This document shows, piece after piece, positions 51,847 to 62,821 of a stretch of DNA of 64,000 nucleotides. The notes beneath the pieces are model-generated. The model made no database searches, had not been told where the DNA came from, and saw nothing but the letters and a program-made list of their open reading frames with translations. Source of the stretch: Enterobacter cloacae (lineage in GTDB: Bacteria > Pseudomonadota > Gammaproteobacteria > Enterobacterales > Enterobacteriaceae); NCBI RefSeq assembly GCF_011078175.1, contig NZ_JAALCJ010000002.1, positions 372,001 to 436,000 on the forward strand. The letters run 5' to 3'. The position numbers and the translations under genes are program-made. Within the stretch, counting starts at the first letter, position 1; each line of letters begins with the position of its first letter.

Positions 51847-52449
51847 TTGCCCTTCCTGTTTTTGATGCTGATGACCTTCCGCGCGGCGGCTGCGGACACG
51901 TTATTGATTCTGGGCGATAGCCTGAGCGCGGGCTATCGTATGGCCGCCAGTGCGGCCTGGCCCGCCCTGCTCAATGATAAATGGCAGTCCCGGGCGTCTG
52001 TCGTGAACGGCAGCATCAGCGGCGATACGTCGCAGCAAGGCTTATCGCGCCTGCCTGCCCTGCTTAAGCAGCATCAACCGCGTTGGGTGCTGGTCGAACT
52101 CGGCGGCAATGATGGTTTGCGCGGCTTCCAGCCTCAGCAAACGGAGCAAACGCTGCGGACCATTTTGCAGACCATTAAGGCCGCCAACGCCCAGCCGCTG
52201 CTGATGCAAATTCGCCTGCCCGCTAACTACGGCCGTCGGTATAATGAGGCGTTTAGCGCGATCTATCCTAAGCTTGCCAAAGAGTTTGATATTCCGCTGC
52301 TGCCATTTTTCATGGAAGAGGTCTATCTGAAACCCCAGTGGATGCAGGATGATGGCATTCACCCCAATCGCGATGCCCAGCCGTTCATTGCCGACTGGAT
52401 GGCAACCCGGCTGGCTCCTTTAGTAAAACATGACTCGTCAAACAGCTGA
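51817..52449 (+). CDS. tesA: Acyl-CoA thioesterase I / protease I / lysophospholipase L1 TesA
   Basis: 210-residue periplasmic SGNH hydrolase with broad esterase and thioesterase activity. The signal peptide (about 1-26) is followed by the GDSL block with nucleophile S35 (ILGDSLSAGY), block III GGNDG, and the catalytic D179/H182 pair in DDGIHPN. Start ATG 51817 is set by the E. coli TesA N-terminus; the frame stays open to 51469 only because it is antisense to ybbA. The 3' end overlaps ybbO by 20 bp. Confidence 0.96.
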   Translation: MNFNTVFRWHLPFLFLMLMTFRAAAADTLLILGDSLSAGYRMAASAAWPALLNDKWQSRASVVNGSISGDTSQQGLSRLPALLKQHQPRWVLVELGGNDGLRGFQPQQTEQTLRTILQTIKAANAQPLLMQIRLPANYGRRYNEAFSAIYPKLAKEFDIPLLPFFMEEVYLKPQWMQDDGIHPNRDAQPFIADWMATRLAPLVKHDSSNS

Positions 52450-53239
52450 GAACCTGACAGGTAAAGTTATGCAAAAATCGGTCTTAATAACAGGATGTTC
52501 CAGCGGAATTGGCCTTGAAAGCGCCCTTGAACTGAAGCGTCAGGGGTTTTGGGTGCTGGCAGCCTGCCGCAAACCCGAGGATGTCGAACGCATGCGTGGG
52601 CTGGGATTTACCGGCATTCTGCTGGATCTCGATTCTCAAGAGAGCGTTGAGCAAGCAGCCGATGAAGTTATCGCCCTGACCAACAACCGTCTTTACGGTC
52701 TGTTCAACAATGCGGGATACGGCGTGTACGGCCCGCTACAGACCCTCTCACGTGAACAGCTGGAGCAGCAGTTCTCCGCTAACTTTTTCGGGGCGCATCA
52801 GCTTACCATGCGCCTTCTCCCCGCCATGCTGCCGCACGGCGAAGGTCGCATCGTGATGACCTCCTCGGTCATGGGCCTGATCTCCACGCCGGGCCGCGGG
52901 GCTTACGCTGCCAGTAAATATGCGCTTGAAGCCTGGTCCGATGCGTTGCGCATGGAGCTGCGCCACAGCGGTATTAAGGTCAGCCTGATTGAGCCCGGCC
53001 CCATCCGCACCCGGTTCACGGAAAACGTTAACCAGACGCAGGCGGACAAACCGGTCGAAAATCCCGGAATAGCGGCGCGTTTTACGCTTGGGCCAGAAGC
53101 CGTCGTTGCCAAAGTGCGCCACGCGTTTGAGAGCGATGCCCCTAAAATGCGCTATCCGGTCACGCTGGTGACCCATGCCGTTGGCTGGTTGAAACGCCTG
53201 CTGCCGGGGCGGATGATGGACAAAATTTTGCAGGGTTGA
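52430..53239 (+). CDS. ybbO: NADP+-dependent aldehyde reductase YbbO (short-chain dehydrogenase)
   Basis: 269-residue SDR enzyme; E. coli YbbO reduces medium- and long-chain aldehydes with NADPH. The cofactor motif is TGCSSGIG, followed by FNNAGYG, the catalytic serine in MTSSVMG, and YAASK with tyrosine and lysine (about 168-172). I use the ATG at 52430, matching the E. coli protein; an internal ATG at 52469 (MQKSVLITG) is an alternative with a shorter leader. It overlaps tesA by 20 bp and probably shares its transcript. Confidence 0.94.
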   Translation: MTRQTAENLTGKVMQKSVLITGCSSGIGLESALELKRQGFWVLAACRKPEDVERMRGLGFTGILLDLDSQESVEQAADEVIALTNNRLYGLFNNAGYGVYGPLQTLSREQLEQQFSANFFGAHQLTMRLLPAMLPHGEGRIVMTSSVMGLISTPGRGAYAASKYALEAWSDALRMELRHSGIKVSLIEPGPIRTRFTENVNQTQADKPVENPGIAARFTLGPEAVVAKVRHAFESDAPKMRYPVTLVTHAVGWLKRLLPGRMMDKILQG

Positions 53240-53276
53240 GTTGAAGCGACGGCGCTTACCCCCATGTAAAGAGTAA

Positions 53277-54152
<876 letters not shown>

Positions 54153-54161
54153 CAAAACAAT

Positions 54162-54192
54162 GCCCGGTGGCGCTAACGCTTACCGGGCCTAC
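54162..54192. repeat. Single REP unit
   Basis: GCCCGGTGGCGC..GCTTACCGGGCCTAC between the convergent ybbN and fetB genes; typical REP hairpin. Confidence 0.85.
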
Positions 54193-54203
54193 GAAAGCCG
54201 ATA

Positions 54204-54986
54204 TTACCCCGTCTTTTTCAACTGCGTCACCACCAGCTGGTGGCGCGCGTTGTAAAACTTCCGATAGGTCAGGTAGCAGGCAATGATGGTGGACAGGCTC
54301 GCCGTAGAGAGCAGCATAAACGTCACCATAATCTGGTATTTAATGGCTTTTACCGGATCGATACCGGCAAAAATCAGCCCCGACATCATACCCGGCAGGC
54401 TCACCAGACCCACCGTTTTGGCGGAATCCACCGTGGGGATCAGCGAAGAGCGAATGCTGTCGCGGATCAATCGCGCAGAGGCCACCTTCGGCGTCGCGCC
54501 CAGGCTTAGCTTCTCCTGAAGCTGCTGCTGTTCACTGCTGAAGCGTTGCCCCAGATTGTTGTAGCACAACCCGACCGCCACCATCGCATTGCCCGCAATC
54601 ATCCCGGAAATGGGGATCACCTGCATCGGCGTAAATTCTATCGAGCCGGAGAGCACCAGCACCGCCAGCGTTAACGCGGTCCCGGTAGTGATGGCAATAA
54701 ACGACGAAATAAACGCTTTATCGATGTATTTACTGCGTTTCTGCGCATTCCATGCCGCGTTAAAGCAGATAAACAGCACCATCAACAGGGTCAGTACAGC
54801 ATGATTGACGTTGAAGATGTATTTCAGCACATAGCCGACGATAATGAGCTGAATGACCGCGCGGGCAATACTCCACAGAATATCTTTTTCCAGCCCCAGC
54901 TTTTCCCGGTAGCTGACCACAATCGCTACCAGTACCAGTAACATCGACAGCGCCAGCGATTCGTTGGTTATGTTATGTTCACCCAC
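54204..54986 (-). CDS. fetB: Iron export ABC permease FetB (YbbM)
   Basis: 260-residue inner-membrane permease of the UPF0014 family, which with FetA exports iron and improves resistance to peroxide in E. coli. About seven spans; signature segments are LEKDILWSIARAVIQLIIVGYVLKYIF, IPISGMIAGNAMVAVGLCYNNLGQR and PTVDSAKTVGLVSLPGMMSGLIFAG. The start is GTG 54986, overlapping fetA by 8 bp and preceded by GCAGGAGG; the longer frame to 55064 lies inside fetA. Confidence 0.93.
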   Translation of the reverse strand: MGEHNITNESLALSMLLVLVAIVVSYREKLGLEKDILWSIARAVIQLIIVGYVLKYIFNVNHAVLTLLMVLFICFNAAWNAQKRSKYIDKAFISSFIAITTGTALTLAVLVLSGSIEFTPMQVIPISGMIAGNAMVAVGLCYNNLGQRFSSEQQQLQEKLSLGATPKVASARLIRDSIRSSLIPTVDSAKTVGLVSLPGMMSGLIFAGIDPVKAIKYQIMVTFMLLSTASLSTIIACYLTYRKFYNARHQLVVTQLKKTG

Positions 54987-55650
54987 GGTGAGCCTCCTGC
55001 ATTTTCCCGCCCTGCGGCCTGAGCATGATGACATCATCCGCATGGGTAATTTCATTTGAATCATGCGTCACCCATAGCACGGCAATATTCTGCTCCCGGG
55101 CGTAGCGATGGATAATGTCATTTACGTTGCGCTTGTTAGCGTCATCCAGCGCGCTGGTGATCTCGTCCAGCAACAGCGCCTTCGGCAGGAATTGCAGGTT
55201 ACGGATCAGCGAGACGCGCTGCTTTTCCCCACCTGAAAGTTCCGCGATCGATTTGGTCAGCGTTTCCGGAGAAAGCCCAAACCGGGCCAGATCGTCAGCA
55301 AACTTTTTCGGTTCAGGCGTTTGGTTGCGGATGTCCCAGGGAAACACCAGATTATCGTACACCGTGTCACCAAACAGGGACGGCGTTTGCACGCAGTATG
55401 ACACCTGCTGGCGATAGCTTTCCGGTGAAAGCGTGGCGATATCTTTCCCTTCAAACAGGATTGTTCCTTCCGTTGGGCTCAGTAGCGAGGCCACAATTTT
55501 CAGGAGCGTGCTTTTGCCGCAGCCGGAGGGACCGGTTATCAGTTTAAATTCGCCCGGAGACAGACAAAAATCGACATGCTGAAGAAGGGGGGTGTCACCC
55601 ACACGAAAGCCAACATCCCTGATATTCAGAAGTTTTTTTTTATTATTCAT
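54979..55650 (-). CDS. fetA: Iron export ABC ATP-binding protein FetA (YbbL)
   Basis: 223-residue ATPase: Walker A GPSGCGKST, signature LSGGEKQRVSLIRN, Walker B ALLLDEITSALD, and switch histidine in LWVTHD. It energises FetB. I chose ATG 55650 (MNNKKKLLNIRDVG) because the ABC fold starts there and a purine-rich GGAATTGGAATG region precedes it; an upstream ATG at 55692 is possible. The N-terminal 25 residues differ from E. coli, the rest agrees well. Confidence 0.93.
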   Translation of the reverse strand: MNNKKKLLNIRDVGFRVGDTPLLQHVDFCLSPGEFKLITGPSGCGKSTLLKIVASLLSPTEGTILFEGKDIATLSPESYRQQVSYCVQTPSLFGDTVYDNLVFPWDIRNQTPEPKKFADDLARFGLSPETLTKSIAELSGGEKQRVSLIRNLQFLPKALLLDEITSALDDANKRNVNDIIHRYAREQNIAVLWVTHDSNEITHADDVIMLRPQGGKMQEAHRG

Positions 55651-55792
55651 TCCAATTCCGTTAACCGCTGTGATAAGAACAGCCTTTAGCATAATCCTTT
55701 CCGGTAACCAGCGCGAATAGCCTTAATCTATGGCAAGTGTTAAACTTTTTGTTCGCTAATTGTCACCCCTCTCACTACAGGAAGTCAGCAAC

Positions 55793-56647
55793 ATGACACA
55801 TATCTTTTATGAGTTCTCTTCCCTGAAGCCTGGTGTTCCTGATGTAGAAACATTAATGGAAGTCATCAATTCTTCGGAACTCACGCGTTTTGTCATGGGT
55901 GCTGAGGTAGTCGATTTTGTGAAGAAGGCGCTCATCGTTAACACCACGATCGGTAGCTTTAAAAATTGCTATTTTGCTTTCGAGGACGGGGCTTACTTTC
56001 TCGAATTTGACGGCAAGGGTAAATCCAGACGTTTTACTGAAGTGCCGGACTGGTTCGTTTCTCCCGCAGAATTTGCCCGCTCGCAATGGCTGATTAACCA
56101 TGACCTGGCCGATGTAAAGGCGACGGCGTTCATTGACGTGCTGATGTCCTACCCGCTTAAAGAGCGCCGGGCGCACTGTAATCTGCTGTTTGGTCTGGAT
56201 CTGCATAAGGTCAATGTGGTTCCGGCGCCTACAGCCCCTGTCGGAAAAATGGGCAATAAAAACGGAAAAACCACCAAGCCTCGCGTCACGGACCTCGGCT
56301 CTTTTGAGCTTTTTACCGCGTTCTTTGCGCGTATGAAAACCGCCGTCAATGCTAATGAATTCCCTACCCTACAGGTACTGACCGGCCAGGAGGATCTTAC
56401 AAAAGCGCCGCATAGCTTAAAGCAAGGGATCAGAACGTGGTTTAAAGCGATTGCCGGCGATCTGCCGCCGAACAACAAACGTGTCGGGGCGGGCAATGCG
56501 GTGCTGTTCTGCGCTCCGGTTCGCGAGCAGATCCAGCAGATAGAGGCCATCGGCCTGGAAAAATACTACCAGGGCTTATCAAAAGCCATCGCTGACGCCG
56601 GGGATGGGTTTATCACTGACTTCAGCTATACCTGGTCTGAAAAGTAA
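55793..56647 (+). CDS. Unrecognised 284-residue protein
   Basis: I do not recognise this protein. It has no signal peptide or membrane span. The N-terminal ~140 residues look globular (MTHIFYEFSSLKPG, FAFEDGAYFLEFDGKGKSRRF, SPAEFARSQWLINHDLADV). A basic, glycine-rich linker (VGKMGNKNGKTTKPRV, about 160-177) leads to a second domain with helices and KQGIRTWFKAIAGDLPPNNKRVG. Start ATG 55793 follows CAGGAAGTCAGCAAC. A terminator follows the stop, so it is monocistronic. It stands between fetAB and qmcA, which are adjacent in E. coli, so it is an insertion. Confidence 0.75.
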   Translation: MTHIFYEFSSLKPGVPDVETLMEVINSSELTRFVMGAEVVDFVKKALIVNTTIGSFKNCYFAFEDGAYFLEFDGKGKSRRFTEVPDWFVSPAEFARSQWLINHDLADVKATAFIDVLMSYPLKERRAHCNLLFGLDLHKVNVVPAPTAPVGKMGNKNGKTTKPRVTDLGSFELFTAFFARMKTAVNANEFPTLQVLTGQEDLTKAPHSLKQGIRTWFKAIAGDLPPNNKRVGAGNAVLFCAPVREQIQQIEAIGLEKYYQGLSKAIADAGDGFITDFSYTWSEK

Positions 56648-56654
56648 CGCTTTG

Positions 56655-56681
56655 CGCCCCGCATCCCGAACGGGGCGTTTT
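56655..56681 (+). terminator. Intrinsic terminator
   Basis: Stem CGCCCCG/CGGGGCG (56655-56661 with 56671-56677), 9-nt loop, then TTTTAT. It ends the 55793-56647 transcript before qmcA. Confidence 0.88.
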
Positions 56682-56801
56682 ATTTCTGCCAGTCCGGTTC
56701 CCACCTCTTTACAGGGGCGAAATCCCGTTCGTTAGCCGATATACTTACGTTCAACAAATACGCAATTTTTCTCGTTACGGCATGCAAAACAGGAGGTTTT
56801 T

Positions 56802-57716
56802 ATGCTCATCGTTGTTCCTGTCCTTATTTTCGTTGCGCTGGTTATCGTGGGCGCAGGCGTCAAAATTGTCCCGCAGGGTTACCAGTGGACCGTCGAACGC
56901 TTCGGTCGCTACACCAATACCCTTCAGCCTGGCTTAAGCCTGATCGTCCCGTTCATGGACAGGATTGGGCGTAAGATCAACATGATGGAGCAGGTACTTG
57001 ATATCCCTTCCCAGGAAGTCATCTCCAAGGATAACGCCAACGTCACCATCGATGCGGTGTGTTTTATACAGGTGATTGATGCGCCGAAAGCGGCCTATGA
57101 GGTGAGCAACCTGGAGCTGGCGATCGTCAACCTGACCATGACCAACATCCGTACCGTGCTCGGCTCGATGGAGCTGGACGAAATGCTCTCCCAGCGCGAC
57201 AGTATCAATACCCGCCTGCTGCATATTGTGGATGAAGCCACCAATCCGTGGGGGATCAAAGTGACCCGTATTGAGATCCGCGACGTGCGCCCGCCGGCAG
57301 AGCTGATCGCCTCCATGAACGCCCAGATGAAGGCCGAGCGTACCAAGCGTGCCTATATTCTTGAAGCCGAAGGGGTGCGTCAGGCCGAGATCCTGAAAGC
57401 GGAAGGGGAAAAACAGTCGCAGATCCTGAAAGCCGAGGGCGATCGGCAGTCTGCCTTCCTCCAGGCGGAAGCGCGTGAACGTTCAGCGGAAGCGGAAGCC
57501 CGCGCGACGCAGATGGTCTCCGAGGCGATTGCCGCCGGGGATATCCAGGCCGTGAACTACTTCGTCGCGCAAAAATATACCGATGCGCTGAAGGAGATCG
57601 GCTCTGCGAACAACAGCAAGGTGGTGATGATGCCGCTGGATGCCAGCAGCCTGATGGGATCTATCGCCGGAATTGCCGAACTGATCAAAGACGGCGGAAA
57701 CGAGCGTAAAAAATGA
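56802..57716 (+). CDS. qmcA: SPFH/Band 7 membrane protein QmcA (YbbK)
   Basis: 304-residue SPFH-domain protein. One N-terminal span (about 2-22) anchors it; the Band 7 domain starts [27 protein letters not shown] long charged coiled coil follows ([20 protein letters not shown] and repeats, about 195-245). Such proteins form large membrane-associated oligomers linked to microdomains and protease control. It overlaps ybbJ by 4 bp, forming the usual SPFH/NfeD operon. Confidence 0.95.
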   Translation: MLIVVPVLIFVALVIVGAGVKIVPQGYQWTVERFGRYTNTLQPGLSLIVPFMDRIGRKINMMEQVLDIPSQEVISKDNANVTIDAVCFIQVIDAPKAAYEVSNLELAIVNLTMTNIRTVLGSMELDEMLSQRDSINTRLLHIVDEATNPWGIKVTRIEIRDVRPPAELIASMNAQMKAERTKRAYILEAEGVRQAEILKAEGEKQSQILKAEGDRQSAFLQAEARERSAEAEARATQMVSEAIAAGDIQAVNYFVAQKYTDALKEIGSANNSKVVMMPLDASSLMGSIAGIAELIKDGGNERKK

Positions 57717-58165
57717 TTGAGCTCATCGTTGCACATCCTCATGCGTTCTGGCTAAGCCTCGGCGGCTTGCTGCTGGCCGCCGAGATGCTTGGCGGCAACG
57801 GTTATCTGCTGTGGAGCGGGGTTGCCGCGGTGATTACCGGGCTGGTCGTCTGGCTGCTGCCTGTCGGCTGGGAGTGGCAGGGCGCGCTGTTTGCCGTGCT
57901 GACGCTGCTGGCCGCCTGGCTGTGGTGGCGCTGGCTGAACAAACGGGTGAAGGCGCAGAAGCCGGTCGACGCGCATCTCAACCAGCGTGGGCAGCAGATC
58001 GTGGGTAAACGCTTTACGCTTGATAACGCGCTGATCAACGGACGCGGTCATATGCGCGTGGGGGACAGCTCGTGGCCGGTGGTGGCCGACGATGACCTCA
58101 GCGCCGGCACGCGGGTTGAGGTCATTGCGGTAGAAGGCATTACCCTGCGGGTGAAAGCCTGTTAG
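57713..58165 (+). CDS. ybbJ: NfeD-like membrane protein YbbJ
   Basis: 150-residue partner of QmcA. Two or three N-terminal membrane spans (about 10-75) are followed by a C-terminal OB-fold domain ([31 protein letters not shown]...[14 protein letters not shown]), the standard NfeD1b layout. Translation is probably coupled to qmcA (ATGA overlap). The 3' end overlaps the cueR stop region on the opposite strand by 4 bp. Confidence 0.94.
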   Translation: MIELIVAHPHAFWLSLGGLLLAAEMLGGNGYLLWSGVAAVITGLVVWLLPVGWEWQGALFAVLTLLAAWLWWRWLNKRVKAQKPVDAHLNQRGQQIVGKRFTLDNALINGRGHMRVGDSSWPVVADDDLSAGTRVEVIAVEGITLRVKAC

Positions 58166-58572
58166 GCGTGGGTTTTACGGTGGCAGCAGCCGGAAAGATT
58201 GTCGATAATCGGGCACTCGGCGCTGTCATCTCCCGGGCAGGATTCCGCCAGCTGTAGCAACTGCTCACGCATCGCCTGTAATTCGATAATATGGCGTTCG
58301 ATCTCCGCCACTTTTTCCAGCGTACGTTTTTTCACGTCGGCACTGTGGCGTTTCGGATCGTTAAACAGGTTTACCAGCTCGCCGCACTCTTCAAGATTAA
58401 ATCCTACCTGTCTTGCCTGGCGCAGTAACGTCAGTTCATCAAGATGCAGCTGCGTATAGCTGCGGTAGCCGTTCTCGCTGCGCAACGGTGGCGTCACCAG
58501 CCCTTTTTCCTCATAAAAGCGAATCGCTTTGCTGGTTAAGCCGGTTTTTTTCGCAACATCGCTGATATTCAC
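58162..58572 (-). CDS. cueR: MerR-family copper-responsive activator CueR
   Basis: 136-residue MerR regulator sensing Cu+ and activating copA. The HTH is [25 protein letters not shown], followed by the dimerisation helix and the metal loop with C112 and C120 ([11 protein letters not shown]), the residues that bind copper in E. coli CueR; a CC pair follows near the end. The start is GTG 58572. It is divergent from copA and shares its operator region. The ybaST genes found between cueR and copA in E. coli are absent. Confidence 0.96.
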   Translation of the reverse strand: MNISDVAKKTGLTSKAIRFYEEKGLVTPPLRSENGYRSYTQLHLDELTLLRQARQVGFNLEECGELVNLFNDPKRHSADVKKRTLEKVAEIERHIIELQAMREQLLQLAESCPGDDSAECPIIDNLSGCCHRKTHA

Positions 58573-58581
58573 ATTTCCCCC

Positions 58582-58612
58582 TTGACCTTCCCCTTGATGG
58601 AAGGTTTAACCT
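58582..58612 (+). promoter_or_regulatory. CueR-controlled copA promoter
   Basis: -35 TTGACC (58582-58587) and -10 TAACCT (58607-58612) separated by 19 bp, the long spacer typical of MerR-type promoters. Between and over them lies the dyad ACCTTCC-N7-GGAAGGT (58585-58605), the CueR box. Confidence 0.93.
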
Positions 58613-58680
58613 TCATAACAGTTAGCGAAAAGCAGAGTGAAGGTCAACAATTGACCAGAACATTATACGGGAGTTTTGTT

Positions 58681-61179
58681 ATGTCTCACACTATTGACCT
58701 GACACTGGACGGCCTCTCCTGCGGCCACTGTGTCAAACGCGTTAAAGAAAGCCTGGAACAGCGTCCTGACGTGGAAAGCGCTGAGGTGACTATCGATCAT
58801 GCCGCCGTGACCGGCTGCGCCAGCGCCGAGGCGCTGATTGATACCATTAAACAGGCCGGTTACGGGGCGGAGTTAAGCCACCCAAAGGCTAAACCGCTGG
58901 CAGAGTCATCATCCCCGTCGGAAGCACTGACAGCGGCCACTCCTGAGCTTCCGGTAGCTGATGACATTGATGACAGCCAACAGCTGCTGATCAACGGCAT
59001 GAGCTGCGCCAGCTGCGTCTCACGGGTACAAAACGCCTTGCAGGCGGTACCGGGCGTCGCACAGGCACGGGTAAATCTGGCGGAGCGTACTGCGCTGGTA
59101 ATGGGCAGTGCCTCCGCCGCAGAGTTAGTGCAGGCCGTAGAAAAAGCGGGCTACGGGGCGGAGGCCATCGAAGATGATGCCGAGCGCCGCGAGCGCCAGC
59201 AGGAAACGGCTATTGCCACCATGAAGCGCTTCCGCTGGCAGGCGATCGTCGCCCTGCTGGTCGGTATTCCGGTGATGGTGTGGGGCATGATGGGTGACAA
59301 CATGATGGTCACCGCTGAAAACCGCACCCTGTGGCTGGTAATCGGTTTGATTACCCTGGCGGTCATGGTGTTTGCGGGCGGGCACTTCTACACCAGCGCC
59401 TGGAAAAGCCTGAAAAACCGCACGGCGACGATGGACACGCTGGTCGCGCTCGGGACGGGCGCCGCGTGGCTGTATTCGATGAGCGTTAACGTCTGGCCGC
59501 AGTGGTTCCCGATGGAAGCGCGTCACCTTTACTATGAAGCGAGTGCGATGATTATTGGCCTGATTAACTTAGGCCATATGCTCGAAGCTCGCGCTCGTCA
59601 GCGCTCGTCGAAAGCGCTGGAAAGATTACTCGATTTAACCCCGCCGACGGCCCGAGTAGTGACGGAAGACGGGGAGAAAAGCGTCCCGCTTTCGGAAGTG
59701 CAGCCGGGTATGACGCTGCGCCTGACTACCGGCGACCGCGTGCCCGTCGACGGCACGATAACCCAGGGCGAAGCCTGGCTGGATGAAGCGATGCTGACCG
59801 GGGAACCCATTCCTCAGCAAAAATCCGATGGCGATGCCGTCCATGCCGGTACGGTCGTTCAGGACGGCAGCGTGCTGTTCCGCGCCAGTGCGGTCGGGAG
59901 CCATACCACGCTGTCACGCATCATTCGCCTGGTCCGCCAGGCGCAGAGCAGTAAGCCGGAGATTGGTCAGCTTGCCGATAAAATCTCCGCCATTTTTGTG
60001 CCGGTGGTCGTCGTTATTGCCCTGCTGAGCGCGGCGATCTGGTATTTCTTCGGCCCGGCGCCGCAGATTGTCTACACCCTCGTAATCGCCACCACGGTGC
60101 TGATCATCGCCTGCCCTTGTGCCCTTGGTCTGGCCACGCCGATGTCGATTATCTCTGGTGTCGGACGCGCCGCCGAGTTTGGCGTACTGGTCCGTGATGC
60201 TGACGCCCTGCAACGGGCAAGCACGCTGGATACGCTCGTCTTTGATAAAACCGGCACGCTCACCGAGGGTAAACCGCAGGTGGTAGCCATCAATACCGTT
60301 GGCTGTACGGAAACGGATGCCCTGCGCCTTGCCGCCGCGCTGGAACAAGGCTCCAGCCACCCGCTGGCGCGCGCCATCCTTGAGAAAGCCGGTGATGTCC
60401 TCCTGCCGCAGGTAAGCAACTTCCGAACCCTGCGCGGCTTAGGGGTCAGCGGTGAAGCCGAAGGGCATACGCTGCTGCTCGGTAACCAGGCGCTGCTGAC
60501 TGAACACGGCGTTGATACGTCCGCGCTGGACGCAGAGCTGAACGCGCAGGCTGCTCAGGGCGCGACGCCGATTCTGCTGGCGAGGGATGGTCAGGTGGCG
60601 GCGCTGCTGGCCGTGCGCGATCCGTTACGCCAGGACAGCGTGGATGCCTTACAGCGCCTGCACCGCGCGGGCTATCGTCTGGTGATGTTAACCGGTGATA
60701 ACCCGATAACCGCTAACGCCATCGCCAGAGAAGCCGGGATTGATGACGTGATTGCCGGCGTTCTACCGGACGGCAAAGCGGACGCTATCAGGCAACTGCA
60801 ACGTGACGGACGTCAGGTGGCAATGGTTGGTGACGGCATCAACGACGCCCCGGCGCTGGCGCAGGCCGACGTAGGCATTGCAATGGGTGGCGGGAGCGAT
60901 GTCGCCATTGAAACCGCCGCGATCGCCCTGATGCGTCACAGCCTGATGGGCGTGGCGGATGCGCTGGCGATTTCGAAAGCCACGTTGCGCAACATGAAGC
61001 AGAACCTGCTGGGCGCATTCGTCTATAACTCACTCGGTATTCCTGTTGCTGCCGGGATTTTGTGGCCGCTGACCGGCACCCTGCTGAACCCGGTTGTCGC
61101 AGGTGCGGCGATGGCACTCTCGTCAATTACCGTGGTGAGCAACGCCAACCGCCTGTTGCGGTTTAAACCGAAGGATTGA
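58681..61179 (+). CDS. copA: Copper-exporting P1B-type ATPase CopA
   Basis: 832-residue Cu+ efflux pump. Two N-terminal metal-binding domains carry GLSCGHC (C14, C17) and GMSCASC (C109, C112). The transmembrane metal site CPC is in [11 protein letters not shown], the phosphorylation site is [10 protein letters not shown], the actuator motif is TGEP, and TGDN, HP (SSHPLA) and [10 protein letters not shown] are present. ATG 58681 follows ATACGGGAG; the frame extends upstream through the promoter without homology. It is activated by CueR through the 19-bp-spacer promoter. Confidence 0.97.
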   Translation: MSHTIDLTLDGLSCGHCVKRVKESLEQRPDVESAEVTIDHAAVTGCASAEALIDTIKQAGYGAELSHPKAKPLAESSSPSEALTAATPELPVADDIDDSQQLLINGMSCASCVSRVQNALQAVPGVAQARVNLAERTALVMGSASAAELVQAVEKAGYGAEAIEDDAERRERQQETAIATMKRFRWQAIVALLVGIPVMVWGMMGDNMMVTAENRTLWLVIGLITLAVMVFAGGHFYTSAWKSLKNRTATMDTLVALGTGAAWLYSMSVNVWPQWFPMEARHLYYEASAMIIGLINLGHMLEARARQRSSKALERLLDLTPPTARVVTEDGEKSVPLSEVQPGMTLRLTTGDRVPVDGTITQGEAWLDEAMLTGEPIPQQKSDGDAVHAGTVVQDGSVLFRASAVGSHTTLSRIIRLVRQAQSSKPEIGQLADKISAIFVPVVVVIALLSAAIWYFFGPAPQIVYTLVIATTVLIIACPCALGLATPMSIISGVGRAAEFGVLVRDADALQRASTLDTLVFDKTGTLTEGKPQVVAINTVGCTETDALRLAAALEQGSSHPLARAILEKAGDVLLPQVSNFRTLRGLGVSGEAEGHTLLLGNQALLTEHGVDTSALDAELNAQAAQGATPILLARDGQVAALLAVRDPLRQDSVDALQRLHRAGYRLVMLTGDNPITANAIAREAGIDDVIAGVLPDGKADAIRQLQRDGRQVAMVGDGINDAPALAQADVGIAMGGGSDVAIETAAIALMRHSLMGVADALAISKATLRNMKQNLLGAFVYNSLGIPVAAGILWPLTGTLLNPVVAGAAMALSSITVVSNANRLLRFKPKD

Positions 61180-61229
61180 ACCTTGTACCCGTACGCGCTA
61201 GCATGAACCTTTCCGTTTATGGAGCGCGT

Positions 61230-62024
61230 ATGAGTCTGTTTAGTCGTATAAAAGCATCGTTTCGCGCCCTCTTTCCCCGCCGTTATCCCTGGCCCGGTAT
61301 GGATATTTCGCTTCCGGGTGGGCAGCATCTGCATCTGGTGGGAAGCATTCATATGGGCACGCAGGATATGTCCCCCCTGCCCTCCGGCCTGATCAAACTG
61401 CTGAAGCGCGCCGATGCGCTGATCGTCGAAGCCGACATCTCCGGTCAGGGATCGCCGTTTGCCGGGCTGGAAAGCGACCGCTCCCTGGCTGAACGTCTTA
61501 ACGAGACGCAGCTGGCTGAGCTAACCCGTCTTGCGGATGAAACCGGCGTCTCGCTCTCTATGCTCGACACCCTGCCCCTGTGGCAAATTGCCATGGTGCT
61601 ACAGGCAACCCAGGCGCAGCGCCTGGGGCTGCGCGGCGATTACGGTATCGATTATCAACTGCTGAATGCGGCAAGGGCGCGCAACCTGTCCGTCATTGAA
61701 CTGGAAGGCACGGACAGCCAGATTGCGCTCCTCCGCCAGCTTCCCGATGATGGCCTGGTGCTGCTGGATGACACCCTGACCCACTGGCACACCAACGCGC
61801 GTCTGCTGCAAACGATGATTGGCTGGTGGCTGGATGCGCCGCCCGCAGACGGTAAGCTGGCGCTACCGTCCACGTTCAGTGAATCGTTGTACGATGTGCT
61901 GATGAACGCGCGTAACCAGGCGTGGCGGGAGACGCTGTATGCCCTGCCTGCCGGTCGTTATGTGGTCGCGGTAGGCGCGTTGCATTTGTACGGAGAAGGG
62001 AATCTGCCGGCACTACTGAAATAA
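61230..62024 (+). CDS. ybaP: TraB/GumN-family protein YbaP
   Basis: 264-residue protein of the TraB/PrgY/GumN family, matching E. coli YbaP in length and sequence. The motif GSIHMG near residue 36-41, with the histidine, and the C-terminal VVAVGALHLYGEGNLP are the conserved metal-site-like elements that suggest a protease or hydrolase; function is unproven. I chose ATG 61230 after GGAGCGCGT; two upstream ATGs in frame (61176, 61203) have weaker context. The stop codon overlaps the 3' end of the antisense sRNA ChiX. Confidence 0.92.
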   Translation: MSLFSRIKASFRALFPRRYPWPGMDISLPGGQHLHLVGSIHMGTQDMSPLPSGLIKLLKRADALIVEADISGQGSPFAGLESDRSLAERLNETQLAELTRLADETGVSLSMLDTLPLWQIAMVLQATQAQRLGLRGDYGIDYQLLNAARARNLSVIELEGTDSQIALLRQLPDDGLVLLDDTLTHWHTNARLLQTMIGWWLDAPPADGKLALPSTFSESLYDVLMNARNQAWRETLYALPAGRYVVAVGALHLYGEGNLPALLK

Positions 62025-62101
62025 AAAAATGGCCAATATCTCTATTGGCCCGTCAAAGAGGAATTTCATCGTTTTTATTATACCGAAGTGACCTTCGGCT
62101 A
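62023..62101 (-). ncRNA. chiX: Small RNA ChiX (MicM/SroB), regulator of chitoporin and other mRNAs
   Basis: Hfq-dependent sRNA of about 78-80 nt. The core GAAATTCCTCTTTGACGGG (seed) and the terminator hairpin GGCCAATA-GAGA-TATTGGCC followed by ATTTTTTT match my recollection of E. coli ChiX, which is also between ybaP and ybaK. It represses chiP by pairing and is itself titrated by a chbBC decoy in E. coli. The 5' region differs: here CCGAAG-GTCA-CTTCGG forms a hairpin in place of the E. coli ACCGTCGC...GTGACGG one, followed by a similar AATAA/A-rich linker. Exact 5' end is inferred from the promoter. Confidence 0.93.
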
Positions 62102-62106
62102 CGCCG

Positions 62107-62702
<596 letters not shown>

Positions 62703-62736
62703 GAAAATTGCCCGGAGGCGGCTGCGAGGTAAAAGC

Positions 62737-62764
62737 AAAACGGTAACAGGCGTTACCGTTTTTT
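62737..62764 (+). terminator. Intrinsic terminator after ybaK
   Basis: Stem ACGGTAAC/GTTACCGT, loop AGGC, AAAA before and TTTTTT after. Its flank GCGAGGTAAAAGCAAAACGG is shared with the mnmH terminator. Confidence 0.92.
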
Positions 62765-62771
62765 GTATTCG

Positions 62772-62820
62772 CACCCTCTCCCCGTGGGAGAGGGGTTGGG
62801 GTGAGGGCATCAGGCCGCAC
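62772..62820. repeat. Dispersed palindromic repeat with GCATCAGGCCGCAC edge
   Basis: CCCTCTCCCCGTGGGAGAGGGG, then GGGTGAGGGCATCAGGCCGC, ending directly before the ushA stop codon. Near-copy of 47361-47408. Confidence 0.85.
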
Positions 62821-62821
62821 A

